DNA from: JBBRMY01 sp038230595
GTDB lineage: Bacteria; Bacteroidota; Ignavibacteria; Tepidaquicellales; Tepidaquicellaceae
NCBI GenBank assembly: GCA_038230595.1
Contig: JBBRMY010000072.1
Span: forward strand, 1-12,911
DNA length: 12,911 nt
Direction: 5' to 3'
Of the stretch, positions 6,780-12,911 are shown one piece after another. Within the stretch, counting starts at the first letter, position 1; each line of letters opens with the position of its first letter. The notes under the pieces are model-generated. The model was not told where the DNA came from, searched no databases, and was given only the letters and a program-made list of their open reading frames with translations. A program made the position numbers and the translations under genes.

Positions 6780-8495
6780 TCACTTTACAAGCATAAGCTT
6801 TTTACTCTCAACAACTTCATCAGTTCTCAAAACATAATAATAGATTCCGCTTGCAAAGCCTTGCAAATTCAGGTTAAATGTTCTGTAACCTGCCTCAAGA
6901 TTGCCATCAATAACATCCATAACTCTTCTTCCTGAAACATCATATAGCTCAAGCTTTACATGACCTGTATTTGCTAATTGAAAAGTTATTGTTGTTGAAG
7001 GATTAAATGGATTTGGATAATTCTGAAATAATTTTGTAGTAATAGGAATACCGATGACAACTTCATTACTTAATTCATAATATCTGAAACTTCCATTGAA
7101 ATCTATCTGCTTTAATCTGTATTTATATTTCCCGGAATTCAGTTTACTGTCGGAAAATGTATAATGTGTTACTAAATTAGATGTACCTCTTCCTTCAACA
7201 TACCCAACTTTACTCCATGAATTATTATTTTCTCTTTCAATTTCAAATCCTGAATTATTCTGCTCGCTGTTGACTATCCAGTTAAGCTGCACTTCATTTT
7301 TATTTGCGATCGAAGTAAAGCTTAGAAGATTAACCGGCAGCAAATATTGTTCTTTAATAAAATTTCCCGTCATCATCAGCAATGAAAGTAATTTAATACT
7401 TGAGTTATAATAATTATACCTAGAGCTATAAACTGAAACGTTTTCAGAATAAATACTGTCTGCAAAGTTCTGCAATGAAGCATCTGTTGCCAGTGTTCCT
7501 GCAGCAAAAGGTCCTATGAATGCATTATTGTGATAACTGCCAATGGGATTTCCGGAAAGATCATATTCATCTGTAATATTTGAAGCTCCCTGACTTCTTG
7601 CAAATGTAGAAACTTTCTTGCAATATGCATAAGCTATCGGTTCACCATTCCAGATATAATCCATTGCTATCCGCATTGGAGTCCGGGTAGCATCATAGAA
7701 ATATGTATATCTGCAGCTGTAAGGCGGAGTGCAAGGTGGCATTGGCGCTCCATTCGGCAGACACCAGTCAGGCACTAAGCCTGTTGTTGAATTATTAATT
7801 GAATTTAAAAATCCATAGCATGCGGCTGCGACAATATCCCATCCGCTGTTTCCTGTTACATACTTAAACACTTTATAATAAGCAGTTGCAAAGTAAGAGC
7901 AATTAACTCTGTAAATAGGGTAGGGCTCATCACCTGATTTTATTAAATGGTAAGTAGAATCAATTTCATACTGATATATATTATTAATAAGTGTTATTGA
8001 TTCAGAAGAATAGTTTATTGTTCCTGCACTGCCCCATTGAACGTTAGCAAGAGTCAGCGCATATGCAGCATCCTGATCAGCATCAGTTGCTCCGCCTGCT
8101 CCTACAAGGATTCCGTTAATTACTAATGGATTTCCGAGTGAATCAAGTATCCAGTACATTAAGCCATTAGGGTCGCGATGAACCGCATAAAAATTCCATA
8201 GATCATCGAACAAAGCTTTGTCATTCATATTAACTGAGATAAGCATTCCATATGCTATCCCTTCGGATACAGTTGCATTTAAAGTATCCCATATAACTCT
8301 TCGATAACCGCCGGCACCCTGAGAAGTTATATGTTTATTTTTCCAGTTCGAATAAGCAGTATCAACATCATTATGGTTTCTGTTTGACGGCATAATGCCG
8401 TAAGAATTAGTTGTATTTTGAGGGAAAGGGAAATTCTGAGCATAGATCTGAGTTGCTCCGATGATCAGAAAAGTGAGAATTGTTAAAATTTTCAT
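6780..8495 (-). CDS. Secreted glycoside hydrolase family 8 (endoglucanase-type) with T9SS domain
   Basis: A 571-residue secreted enzyme. Residues 1-19 are a signal peptide ending IYA before QNFPFP. Residues of about 25-390 are an (alpha/alpha)6 GH8 catalytic domain with its three acidic motifs: SEGIAYGM (Glu78, the expected proton donor), ATDADQDAAYAL (Asp138/Asp140) and YDATRTPMR (Asp268). About 390-485 is a fibronectin-like module starting LPVNLLSFTS, and the last ~85 residues are a T9SS domain (FQNYPNPFNPSTTI ... MLVK). GH8 enzymes hydrolyse beta-1,4 glycans such as cellulose, xylan, chitosan or mixed-linkage glucan; the substrate cannot be fixed from motifs. I chose ATG 8495 because the signal peptide then starts MKIL; ATG 8510 adds only MLYLY. 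The stop is TGA right after the sorting domain, which shows that TGA terminates in this organism. The gene is convergent with the propeller gene and appears intact. Confidence 0.93.
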   Translation of the reverse strand: MKILTILTFLIIGATQIYAQNFPFPQNTTNSYGIMPSNRNHNDVDTAYSNWKNKHITSQGAGGYRRVIWDTLNATVSEGIAYGMLISVNMNDKALFDDLWNFYAVHRDPNGLMYWILDSLGNPLVINGILVGAGGATDADQDAAYALTLANVQWGSAGTINYSSESITLINNIYQYEIDSTYHLIKSGDEPYPIYRVNCSYFATAYYKVFKYVTGNSGWDIVAAACYGFLNSINNSTTGLVPDWCLPNGAPMPPCTPPYSCRYTYFYDATRTPMRIAMDYIWNGEPIAYAYCKKVSTFARSQGASNITDEYDLSGNPIGSYHNNAFIGPFAAGTLATDASLQNFADSIYSENVSVYSSRYNYYNSSIKLLSLLMMTGNFIKEQYLLPVNLLSFTSIANKNEVQLNWIVNSEQNNSGFEIERENNNSWSKVGYVEGRGTSNLVTHYTFSDSKLNSGKYKYRLKQIDFNGSFRYYELSNEVVIGIPITTKLFQNYPNPFNPSTTITFQLANTGHVKLELYDVSGRRVMDVIDGNLEAGYRTFNLNLQGFASGIYYYVLRTDEVVESKKLMLVK

Positions 8496-8564
8496 ATACA
8501 AATATAACAATAATGAAATTGAAATGGTTTAATACTATACGATTTATAAAGCATTCCGGTTTTA

Positions 8565-8586
8565 CCATTTAATTGGAATTGAATGG
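8565..8586. repeat. Operator-like inverted repeat in the GH8/tRNA divergent gap
   Basis: CCATTTAATT (8565-8574) and AATTGAATGG (8577-8586) are complementary over 10 bp with one G-T pair and a 2-bp centre. The palindrome is about 70 bp upstream of the glycoside hydrolase start and 55 bp upstream of the tRNA. Its size and symmetry suit a dimeric regulator, but no regulator is identified and AT-rich DNA produces such palindromes by chance. Confidence 0.35.
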
Positions 8587-8640
8587 ATTTAGAAAATTTG
8601 AGATATTAACGCATATCTGCAATACCACGTTACTTTAAAT

Positions 8641-8713
8641 GCTAATGTAGCTCAGTTGGTAGAGCAGCTGATTCGTAATCAGCAGGCCGGCGGTTCAACT
8701 CCGCCCATTAGCT
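8641..8713 (+). tRNA. tRNA-Thr, anticodon CGT
   Basis: A complete cloverleaf. The acceptor GCTAATG (8641-8647) pairs with CATTAGC (8706-8712). The D arm is GCTC...GAGC, the anticodon arm is GCTGA-TTCGTAA-TCAGC with anticodon CGT (reads ACG, Thr), the variable loop is short, and the T arm is GGCGG-TTCAACT-CCGCC. The discriminator base is T8713 and CCA is not encoded (CAT follows), so CCA must be added enzymatically. A terminator follows ten bases later. The gene stands alone, not in a tRNA cluster. Confidence 0.96.
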
Positions 8714-8722
8714 CATAAAAAA

Positions 8723-8757
8723 AGCCCTTAATTTTCTGAATTAAGGGCTCTCTTATT
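8723..8757. terminator. Terminator after tRNA-Thr, possibly bidirectional
   Basis: AGCCCTTAATT (8723-8733) and AATTAAGGGCT (8739-8749) form an 11-bp perfect stem with a 5-base loop and a T-rich tail (CTCTTATTTT). The A run 8717-8723 makes it also a good terminator for minus-strand transcripts arriving from the DUF347 gene. Confidence 0.8.
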
Positions 8758-8774
8758 TTCAATACTTTCAATCT

Positions 8775-8815
8775 CCGCAGTTGGTGTTTAGTTTCGATTT
8801 ATCGTTAAGCCATCA
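8775..8815. repeat. Dispersed hairpin element, copy 3 (degenerate)
   Basis: CCGCAGTTGGTG followed by TTTAGTTTCGATTTATCG matches the 5' half of the family. The CGAAAC-CACCAAC 3' arm is missing and the sequence resumes at the AGCCATCA tail, which suggests an internal deletion of about 13 bp. It cannot form the full hairpin. Confidence 0.7.
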
Positions 8816-8852
8816 ACGGAATTCTAACTTAAAAATCTGAAAGCATTCGATC

Positions 8853-8901
8853 CGCAGCCGTTGGTGTTTTAGTTTCGAATTTTCGAAACGTCACCAACGG
8901 C
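8853..8901. repeat. Dispersed hairpin element, copy 4 (with paired base change)
   Basis: Outer arms GCCGTTGGTG (8857-8866) and CACCAACGGC (8892-8901) pair perfectly. Relative to copy 1 the third pair is C-G instead of T-A, a compensatory change. Inner arms GTTTCGA (8872-8878) and TCGAAAC (8883-8889) pair around ATTT. Copy 4 lies about 40 bp 3' of the DUF347 gene stop. Confidence 0.85.
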
Positions 8902-8938
8902 CATCTTTAAGGAAAGGTCAGAAAGCATTCTAAAAAAT

Positions 8939-10240
8939 CTATTTAAGCACAACCAACAAATCCTGAATCGCTGATTTTTCAGTTGCGATATTTGGATGAG
9001 TAGAGCGAAGCTCACGAAGAACAATATCAATTTTTCCATCGATCTTATTCCACTCTGCTCCATTTTTCGGTTTCAATCGAGCCTGTGCATTATCCCATTC
9101 ATACTCAAGATCACCTATACGATTCGTGGCTCCGGATTGATCTCCGGAATTTAGTTTGTCAAATGTATCTTGCGTTATGGTGCGGAATAAAGTGAGATCT
9201 CCAAGTGGAGATACTGTTGTTTTAGTAGTTGTTGTTGTTATACTATTCGGATTTGTAGTTTTATTAGTTTTGTTATTAGTAGAATCTGTTTTTGTGTCTT
9301 GAGTAGTATCAGGAGAATTATCTGAAGATTGAAGCGATTTCTGTCGCATAAAATATCCTCCGATCGAAAGTCCGACAAGCAATAATAGAGTTATAGCAGT
9401 TTGAAGCATGGCATTTCCTTTTTCCGGTGCCAGCTCTTCATTTTTTCTGATTACCTCCCTTGTAGTTTCATCTTTTTTAGTAATAGTCAGGAAAATTACT
9501 AACATGAGAATGGCAGCAAGGAATATCGCACTAGTCACAGTAGCGCCAAGTCCAAAACCTCCATGATTAGGTGTTTGTGATAGCAGATCTCCAAGTGAAG
9601 CGCCAAGAGGACGGGTAAGAATATATATAAGCCAGAATGAAAGTATTGAATTAAGACCCATCTTCCAGGAAATTGCGATTATAATTATTGTAACAGCCAC
9701 TATAATACCTGTAACTAAATACCCAAGCCCAAGACCTTCTGCCATCAGATCTCCTGACGCTGTTCCCAGAGCAAAAGAAAAGAGTATAGTTAGCCAGTAG
9801 AATGCTTCTCGTCTTCGAGTGTAAATACTGTGTATAGAAAGAGTTTTCTCTTTTGCATACCATATTAAAAACGACAAAGCTAAAAGAATTGTGAAAATAA
9901 TTGTGCTGGTTTGAAGAGGAATTTCAAGATGGTCGGTTAGGTTATCAGTTACAAGTGTTCCGAACACACTGATCAATACTACAGATATCCAGTAAAGGCT
10001 CGGAGTATATTTTTTAGACCTGAATTGAAATAATAGGGAAATTGCGAGCAGCACACCGGTAACAATTGAAGTACCCGTAAGTCCGAAATTAAGATTGACG
10101 TTGAGAAAATCAGCTGCAGTTTCTCCAACTGTCGTTCCTAATATCTTTATGATCCAGAAGTAAGCGGTAACCTCCGGTACTTTATTCATTATCTGATCCC
10201 ATTTAGGATCTGTTTCTCTCGACTGTATATTTGTTGTCAT
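8939..10240 (-). CDS. Four-repeat DUF347-type (COG4705-like) membrane protein with extra C-terminal domain
   Basis: A 433-residue inner-membrane protein of unknown function. Residues of about 20-255 hold four tandem repeats of two membrane helices each, all with the pattern W-x9-G-x4-D: W29/G39/D44, W84/G94/D99, W149/G159/D164, W203/G213/D218. This matches what I know of the DUF347 repeat. Typical members end soon after repeat four (about 250-260 residues). Here a charged loop (254-275), a ninth hydrophobic helix (278-296), a Thr/Asn/Asp-rich linker (about 303-344) and a helical domain (348-433, with LEYEWDNAQARLKPK and EWNKIDGKID) follow; the last part probably faces the periplasm. The start is ATG 10240, with no Shine-Dalgarno. 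The gene follows the two-component pair on the same strand after a 188-bp gap containing hairpin copy 5, so co-regulation is plausible but not shown. Transport is a guess from topology only. Confidence 0.88.
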   Translation of the reverse strand: MTTNIQSRETDPKWDQIMNKVPEVTAYFWIIKILGTTVGETAADFLNVNLNFGLTGTSIVTGVLLAISLLFQFRSKKYTPSLYWISVVLISVFGTLVTDNLTDHLEIPLQTSTIIFTILLALSFLIWYAKEKTLSIHSIYTRRREAFYWLTILFSFALGTASGDLMAEGLGLGYLVTGIIVAVTIIIIAISWKMGLNSILSFWLIYILTRPLGASLGDLLSQTPNHGGFGLGATVTSAIFLAAILMLVIFLTITKKDETTREVIRKNEELAPEKGNAMLQTAITLLLLVGLSIGGYFMRQKSLQSSDNSPDTTQDTKTDSTNNKTNKTTNPNSITTTTTKTTVSPLGDLTLFRTITQDTFDKLNSGDQSGATNRIGDLEYEWDNAQARLKPKNGAEWNKIDGKIDIVLRELRSTHPNIATEKSAIQDLLVVLK

Positions 10241-10302
10241 TTTATTCGGGTCTAAATATTCTATTAAACATTTTTCTCTATATATATAAAGTAGGATGTA
10301 AA

Positions 10303-10322
10303 CTGAATAATTCCATATTCAG
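10303..10322. promoter_or_regulatory. Possible operator or leader hairpin upstream of the DUF347 gene
   Basis: CTGAATA (10303-10309) and TATTCAG (10316-10322) form a perfect 7-bp inverted repeat with a 6-bp spacer, 63 bp upstream of the DUF347 start. It could be an operator or a small RNA hairpin. No confident promoter was seen in this gap. Confidence 0.3.
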
Positions 10323-10369
10323 ATGAAAATTATGTAAAATTATATAAACATTGAAAATGTTAAAAGCTT

Positions 10370-10413
10370 CGCTGTTGGTTTTTGTTTCAATTTATCGAAA
10401 CGCCACCAAAGGA
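10370..10413. repeat. Dispersed hairpin element, copy 5 (diverged)
   Basis: CGCTGTTGGT, then a shortened linker, GTTTCAATTTATCGAAAC and GCCACCAAAGG. The inner stem is kept with a weakened pair, while the outer arms keep only part of their complementarity. It lies directly 3' of the histidine kinase stop codon, in the same orientation as all other copies. Confidence 0.7.
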
Positions 10414-10428
10414 CCACTGTTCTGTCTT

Positions 10429-11859
10429 TCATAAATATGGCAATCGTATTTCAAAAACAGATCCTTCGCCTTCATTACTTGTAACGTTTATCTTTCCTTT
10501 ATGCAGTTCAATAATTCCTTTAGCTATAGAAAGCCCCAGACCAAGACTCATTTCATTATCTCGTGTTCTCGAGCTGTCAACCCTGTAAAATCTTTCAAAA
10601 ATATTGTTAATTTCATCCTGAGAAATTCCAACCCCATTATCTTTTATTGAAACACAGATATTTTTATCATCAGGTTCGTTTGTAATGGAACAGCTTACAT
10701 CTGAATCTTTTTCTGAATACTTGACTGCATTTTCAAGAATATTAAAAAAAGCATTAAATAAGCTTCCGGCATCTCCGTAAATTTTAATTGCTTCAATATC
10801 CTTTTCAAGTATATTTAAATTTATTTTTATATTTTTGTTTTTTGCTATGAAGCTTATTTTCGAGATCACGTCTATCAGGATCTCATTAATATCTACAATC
10901 TTAATTTCAAGTACGGATCTTCCGGACTCGAGCTTATTTAAAACCAGCAGTTTTTCCACGATGGTTTGAAGTCTTATTATTTCATCGAGATTATCTTTTA
11001 ATATCTGCTCATATTCCTCTGTAGTTCTCTTTTTTGTTAAATTTACTTCGATCTGCCCTCGCAAAATTGTAAGTGGAGTTCTTAGCTCATGGGATGCATC
11101 AGAAGTAAATTGCTTTAAGCTGATAAATGATCGTTCAATTCTTTGCATCATATTATTTAACGTCTGAGAAAGCAGTGCAAGCTCATCATCATTGCTGTTT
11201 ACAGGAAGTCTTAAACTAAGATTTTCTGCTGATATATTGTTAGCTTTACTGGTTAATTCTTTTACCGGCTTGTATATTTCTTTAGAGATCCTGATCCCTG
11301 CGAAAGTAGATATTAGCAGAGTAAGTGGAATGCAAATAAAATAGATCATTAAAATATCACTGATCGAATCCTGAAGATTGGATATAGGCACAGCTGCTTT
11401 TATAACATATTTTTTTGATTCAAAATTTATTGGATAGAGAAATATCCGTACACCTTTTTTATTCCAGAACGGTTCATTTGAAATACCGGAATAAGTCCAA
11501 TATTCTTCACTCAATCCCTTGTAATTAGTTACAGCTGGCAGGGAATTTCCTTTTAACTGGGGAGATTTTAAGATAGCAATTCCAATGCTGTCATCTACTT
11601 CAATATAATGCTGAGAAGAAATTGTAAAAGGAATATATGTTTCATTGACCTCATCATAAATTCCGGGAACGATACCTGAGTTTTTTATTTCGTCTTCAAG
11701 TGCTTTTGCCATAAGCTTCATAGCACTATCCATTTCATTTCTGTATTGATAAGATTGGATGTTGAAGATAACAATGCAAAATACTATTAGCATAATTCCA
11801 AAAACCAAAAGAAATGCTATAGTAAGCTTTCCCCTTACAGTTTTAAAATACTTCAGCAT
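10429..11859 (-). CDS. Two-component sensor histidine kinase
   Basis: A 476-residue inner-membrane kinase that should sense an extracytoplasmic signal and phosphorylate the partner regulator encoded just upstream. Order of parts: TM1 (about 13-34), periplasmic sensor region (35-165), TM2 (168-190), HAMP (190-245), then the dimerisation/phosphoacceptor helix with SHELRTPL (His257). The catalytic domain has the N box NILENAVKYS (Asn377), the G1 box DNGVGI (407-412), FERFYR (421-426) and the G2 box GLGLSIAKG (440-448). All catalytic motifs are present. The layout resembles the class containing metal-responsive CusS-type kinases, but the sensor region has no obvious metal-binding His/Met/Cys cluster, so the signal is unknown. 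The ATG directly abuts the regulator's TAA, and AGAGAGG inside the regulator's last codons (11868-11874) is a good ribosome-binding site, pointing to translational coupling. It ends with TGA. Confidence 0.95.
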   Translation of the reverse strand: MLKYFKTVRGKLTIAFLLVFGIMLIVFCIVIFNIQSYQYRNEMDSAMKLMAKALEDEIKNSGIVPGIYDEVNETYIPFTISSQHYIEVDDSIGIAILKSPQLKGNSLPAVTNYKGLSEEYWTYSGISNEPFWNKKGVRIFLYPINFESKKYVIKAAVPISNLQDSISDILMIYFICIPLTLLISTFAGIRISKEIYKPVKELTSKANNISAENLSLRLPVNSNDDELALLSQTLNNMMQRIERSFISLKQFTSDASHELRTPLTILRGQIEVNLTKKRTTEEYEQILKDNLDEIIRLQTIVEKLLVLNKLESGRSVLEIKIVDINEILIDVISKISFIAKNKNIKINLNILEKDIEAIKIYGDAGSLFNAFFNILENAVKYSEKDSDVSCSITNEPDDKNICVSIKDNGVGISQDEINNIFERFYRVDSSRTRDNEMSLGLGLSIAKGIIELHKGKINVTSNEGEGSVFEIRLPYL

Positions 11860-12534
11860 TTATTTATCCTCTCTTATCATGTATCCTATCCCGATTACAG
11901 TATGTATTAGAGGACTTTTAAAGCCTTTGTCAATTTTTTGTCTGAGGAATTTTATATAAGTATCAATAACATTACTTTCTCCCTGGTAGTCAATTCCCCA
12001 TATACTTTCAGATATCTGGTCACGGGAAAGAACTTTTCTTTTGTTTCTTAAAAGATATTCCAGAAGTGCGAATTCTTTTGGAGTCAGGTGTATATCCTTA
12101 TCACCCCTTTTTACATGGTGCATATCGACTTCCATTACCAGATCATCGATAAGAAGTACAGATCTTTTTTCACCGGAATTGCGTCTCAAGAGAGCTCTCG
12201 ATCTTGCAAGCAGTTCCTTAAATTCAAATGGCTTTGTCAGGTAATCGTCTGCTCCAATATTTAAACCTTTGACTACATCCTCAGTATCTCCCATAGAAGT
12301 CAGCATAAGAATAGGAGTAAGAACACCTTCATTTCTGATATTCATGCAGGTTTGCCAGCCATTCTGCCCGGGTAAAAGTACATCAAGAATTATGAGATCA
12401 AATGCATTTGTTAATGCCATCTTTTCTCCATGAATGCCGTTATCTGCAACAGTAACGTTATATGACTGTTCTTTGAACCCCTTATTTATAAATTCAGAGA
12501 TCTTTTTTTCGTCTTCAACCAAAAGAATGTTCAT
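11860..12534 (-). CDS. OmpR/PhoB-family response regulator
   Basis: A 224-residue cytosolic transcription factor, first gene of the two-component pair. The receiver domain (1-115) has the acidic pocket E7-D8, phospho-acceptor Asp51 in LIILDVLLPG, Thr79 and Lys101 in LTKPF, all intact. The winged-helix effector (about 125-222) has the family landmarks HLTPKEFALLEYLLRN, SRDQISESIWG, VIDTYIKFLRQKID and the C-terminal HTVIGIGYMI. Members bind DNA as dimers on direct half-sites about 11 bp apart; such repeats lie in the adjacent intergenic region (12596-12613 and 12702-12718), which makes autoregulation and control of the divergent gene likely. The start is ATG 12534, without a Shine-Dalgarno. I give no gene symbol because CusR, CzcR, PhoP and others share these motifs. 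Confidence 0.96.
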   Translation of the reverse strand: MNILLVEDEKKISEFINKGFKEQSYNVTVADNGIHGEKMALTNAFDLIILDVLLPGQNGWQTCMNIRNEGVLTPILMLTSMGDTEDVVKGLNIGADDYLTKPFEFKELLARSRALLRRNSGEKRSVLLIDDLVMEVDMHHVKRGDKDIHLTPKEFALLEYLLRNKRKVLSRDQISESIWGIDYQGESNVIDTYIKFLRQKIDKGFKSPLIHTVIGIGYMIREDK

Positions 12535-12595
12535 GTTTCAAAATTTCAAAATCTTGATATAATAACAATGTATAATTGTAATTTATATTTTTGGA

Positions 12596-12613
12596 TTTTC
12601 ATTTGGTTTTCAT
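12596..12613. promoter_or_regulatory. Candidate response-regulator site A (11-bp direct repeat)
   Basis: TTTTCAT at 12596-12602 and again at 12607-12613, an 11-bp period. The stretch TTTCATTTGGTTTTCAT matches site B at 12702-12718 in 16 of 17 positions. It lies about 60 bp upstream of the response regulator start, a suitable place for autoregulation. No binding data are available; this is a pattern call. Confidence 0.5.
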
Positions 12614-12701
12614 TCCGGCGATATATCTTTGATGATTGACTATATTTTCAACAAGCAAGAACATAATTTTTAAAACCCTTTTGCTCTTTATTTAATATTC
12701 C

Positions 12702-12718
12702 TTTCATTTGATTTTCAT
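12702..12718. promoter_or_regulatory. Candidate response-regulator site B overlapping the -33 box
   Basis: TTTCATTTGATTTTCAT: half-sites TTTCAT at 12702 and 12713, again 11 bp apart and in the same orientation as site A, 105 bp downstream of it (close to ten helical turns). It covers the -33 TTTG (12707-12710) of the divergent promoter, the placement expected of a regulator controlling that promoter. Confidence 0.5.
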
Positions 12719-12736
12719 AAGGAATTATTATATTTG
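12707..12736 (+). promoter_or_regulatory. Bacteroidota-type promoter for the divergent exported protein
   Basis: A -33 TTTG (12707-12710), 18-bp spacer and -7 TATATTTG (12729-12736) match the known Bacteroidota housekeeping consensus TTTG-N(about 19)-TAnnTTTG. The start codon at 12756 is 20 bp downstream of the -7 box, giving a short leader without a Shine-Dalgarno. It is the best promoter match in the window. Confidence 0.7.
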
Positions 12737-12755
12737 TATAACTTTAAGATTCTTT

Positions 12756-12911
12756 ATGAGGAATATTCTAAAAAGCTTTTTAATTTGTTCGATGTTAATT
12801 TTTCCCTTAAAGAAATTATTAATAGCTCAGGTTTTAGAAACTGAAGAATCAAAGCCTTTGCTTCAGGGGCAGTTTGAATTAGGAACAGGAGTTGAATTCC
12901 AGACATCTAAA
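12756..12911 (+). CDS. Start of an exported, probably outer-membrane, protein (cut by the window end)
   Basis: Only the first 52 codons are present, and the frame is open to the last base. The start is MRNILKSF, a hydrophobic stretch, then LLIAQ: a signal peptide with likely cleavage near residue 24-25. The mature start 'KPLLQGQFELGTGVEFQTSK' resembles the first strand of beta-barrel proteins related to the phenol MetA-pathway family (PF13557) as I recall them; that is a tentative call on few residues. The gene is divergent from the response regulator, shares its 221-bp control region and has a good promoter overlapped by a candidate regulator site. Its expression is therefore probably controlled by the neighbouring two-component system. 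No strong alternative start is seen. Confidence 0.75.
   Translation, partial: MRNILKSFLICSMLIFPLKKLLIAQVLETEESKPLLQGQFELGTGVEFQTSK

Noticed and set aside
8499..8506. Perfect -7 box TATATTTG on the minus strand before the GH8 gene
   Set aside because: It lies only three bases from the chosen ATG and has no matching -33 TTTG at the right distance, so it is probably chance in AT-rich DNA.
8869..9063. Minus-strand frame of 64 residues ending in the hairpin element
   Set aside because: It overlaps the DUF347 gene in another frame and its tail is just the repeat sequence.

Overview
The window looks like chromosomal DNA of an AT-rich, free-living Bacteroidota/Ignavibacteriota-type bacterium. Three secreted proteins end in a type IX secretion (T9SS) C-terminal sorting domain with the 'QN(Y/F)PNPFNP(S/T)T' signature. 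Most genes lack a Shine-Dalgarno sequence, and one intergenic region carries a good -33 TTTG / -7 TAnnTTTG promoter of the Bacteroidota sigma type. The taxonomic placement is inferred from these traits only.

Layout. 1-313: no gene; a hairpin, then a ~100-bp unit (dispersed hairpin plus intrinsic terminator) present twice in tandem. 314-883 (-): Thr-rich lipoprotein. 1056-2378 (+): adenosylhomocysteinase (ahcY), with an unusual TTG start set by a strong Shine-Dalgarno, then a terminator. 2484-4121 (+): secreted SBBP-repeat protein with a T9SS domain, cut by an in-frame TGA. 4244-4512 (+): small zinc-ribbon protein whose natural ATG is one base out of frame. 4536-6634 (+): 14-repeat Ycf48/BNR-like propeller protein with a T9SS domain, its signal peptide one base out of frame. 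6780-8495 (-): family 8 glycoside hydrolase with a T9SS domain. 8641-8713 (+): tRNA-Thr(CGT). 8939-10240 (-): four-repeat DUF347-type membrane protein with an extra C-terminal extracytoplasmic domain. 10429-12534 (-): OmpR-type response regulator and sensor histidine kinase, directly abutting. 12756-end (+): start of a divergent exported protein, cut by the window edge.

How the parts fit. The right end looks like one signalling module: the two-component pair, the DUF347 membrane protein downstream on the same strand, and a divergent exported protein. The 221-bp divergent region holds two near-identical copies of a direct repeat with 11-bp half-site spacing, the geometry bound by OmpR/PhoB-family regulators. 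One copy overlaps the -33 box of the divergent promoter. The middle (2484-6634) is a run of three consecutive genes, each with one small lesion (nonsense, frameshift, frameshift), while the flanking genes are intact. This means either local decay of accessory surface-protein genes or base-calling errors.

A family of imperfect hairpin elements (five copies, 81-127, 193-239, 8775-8815, 8853-8901, 10370-10413) is the most distinctive non-coding structure. Every copy has the same orientation and lies just 3' of a minus-strand gene. The intact copies show a paired T:A to C:G change. I see no CRISPR array, insertion sequence, phage gene or rRNA.
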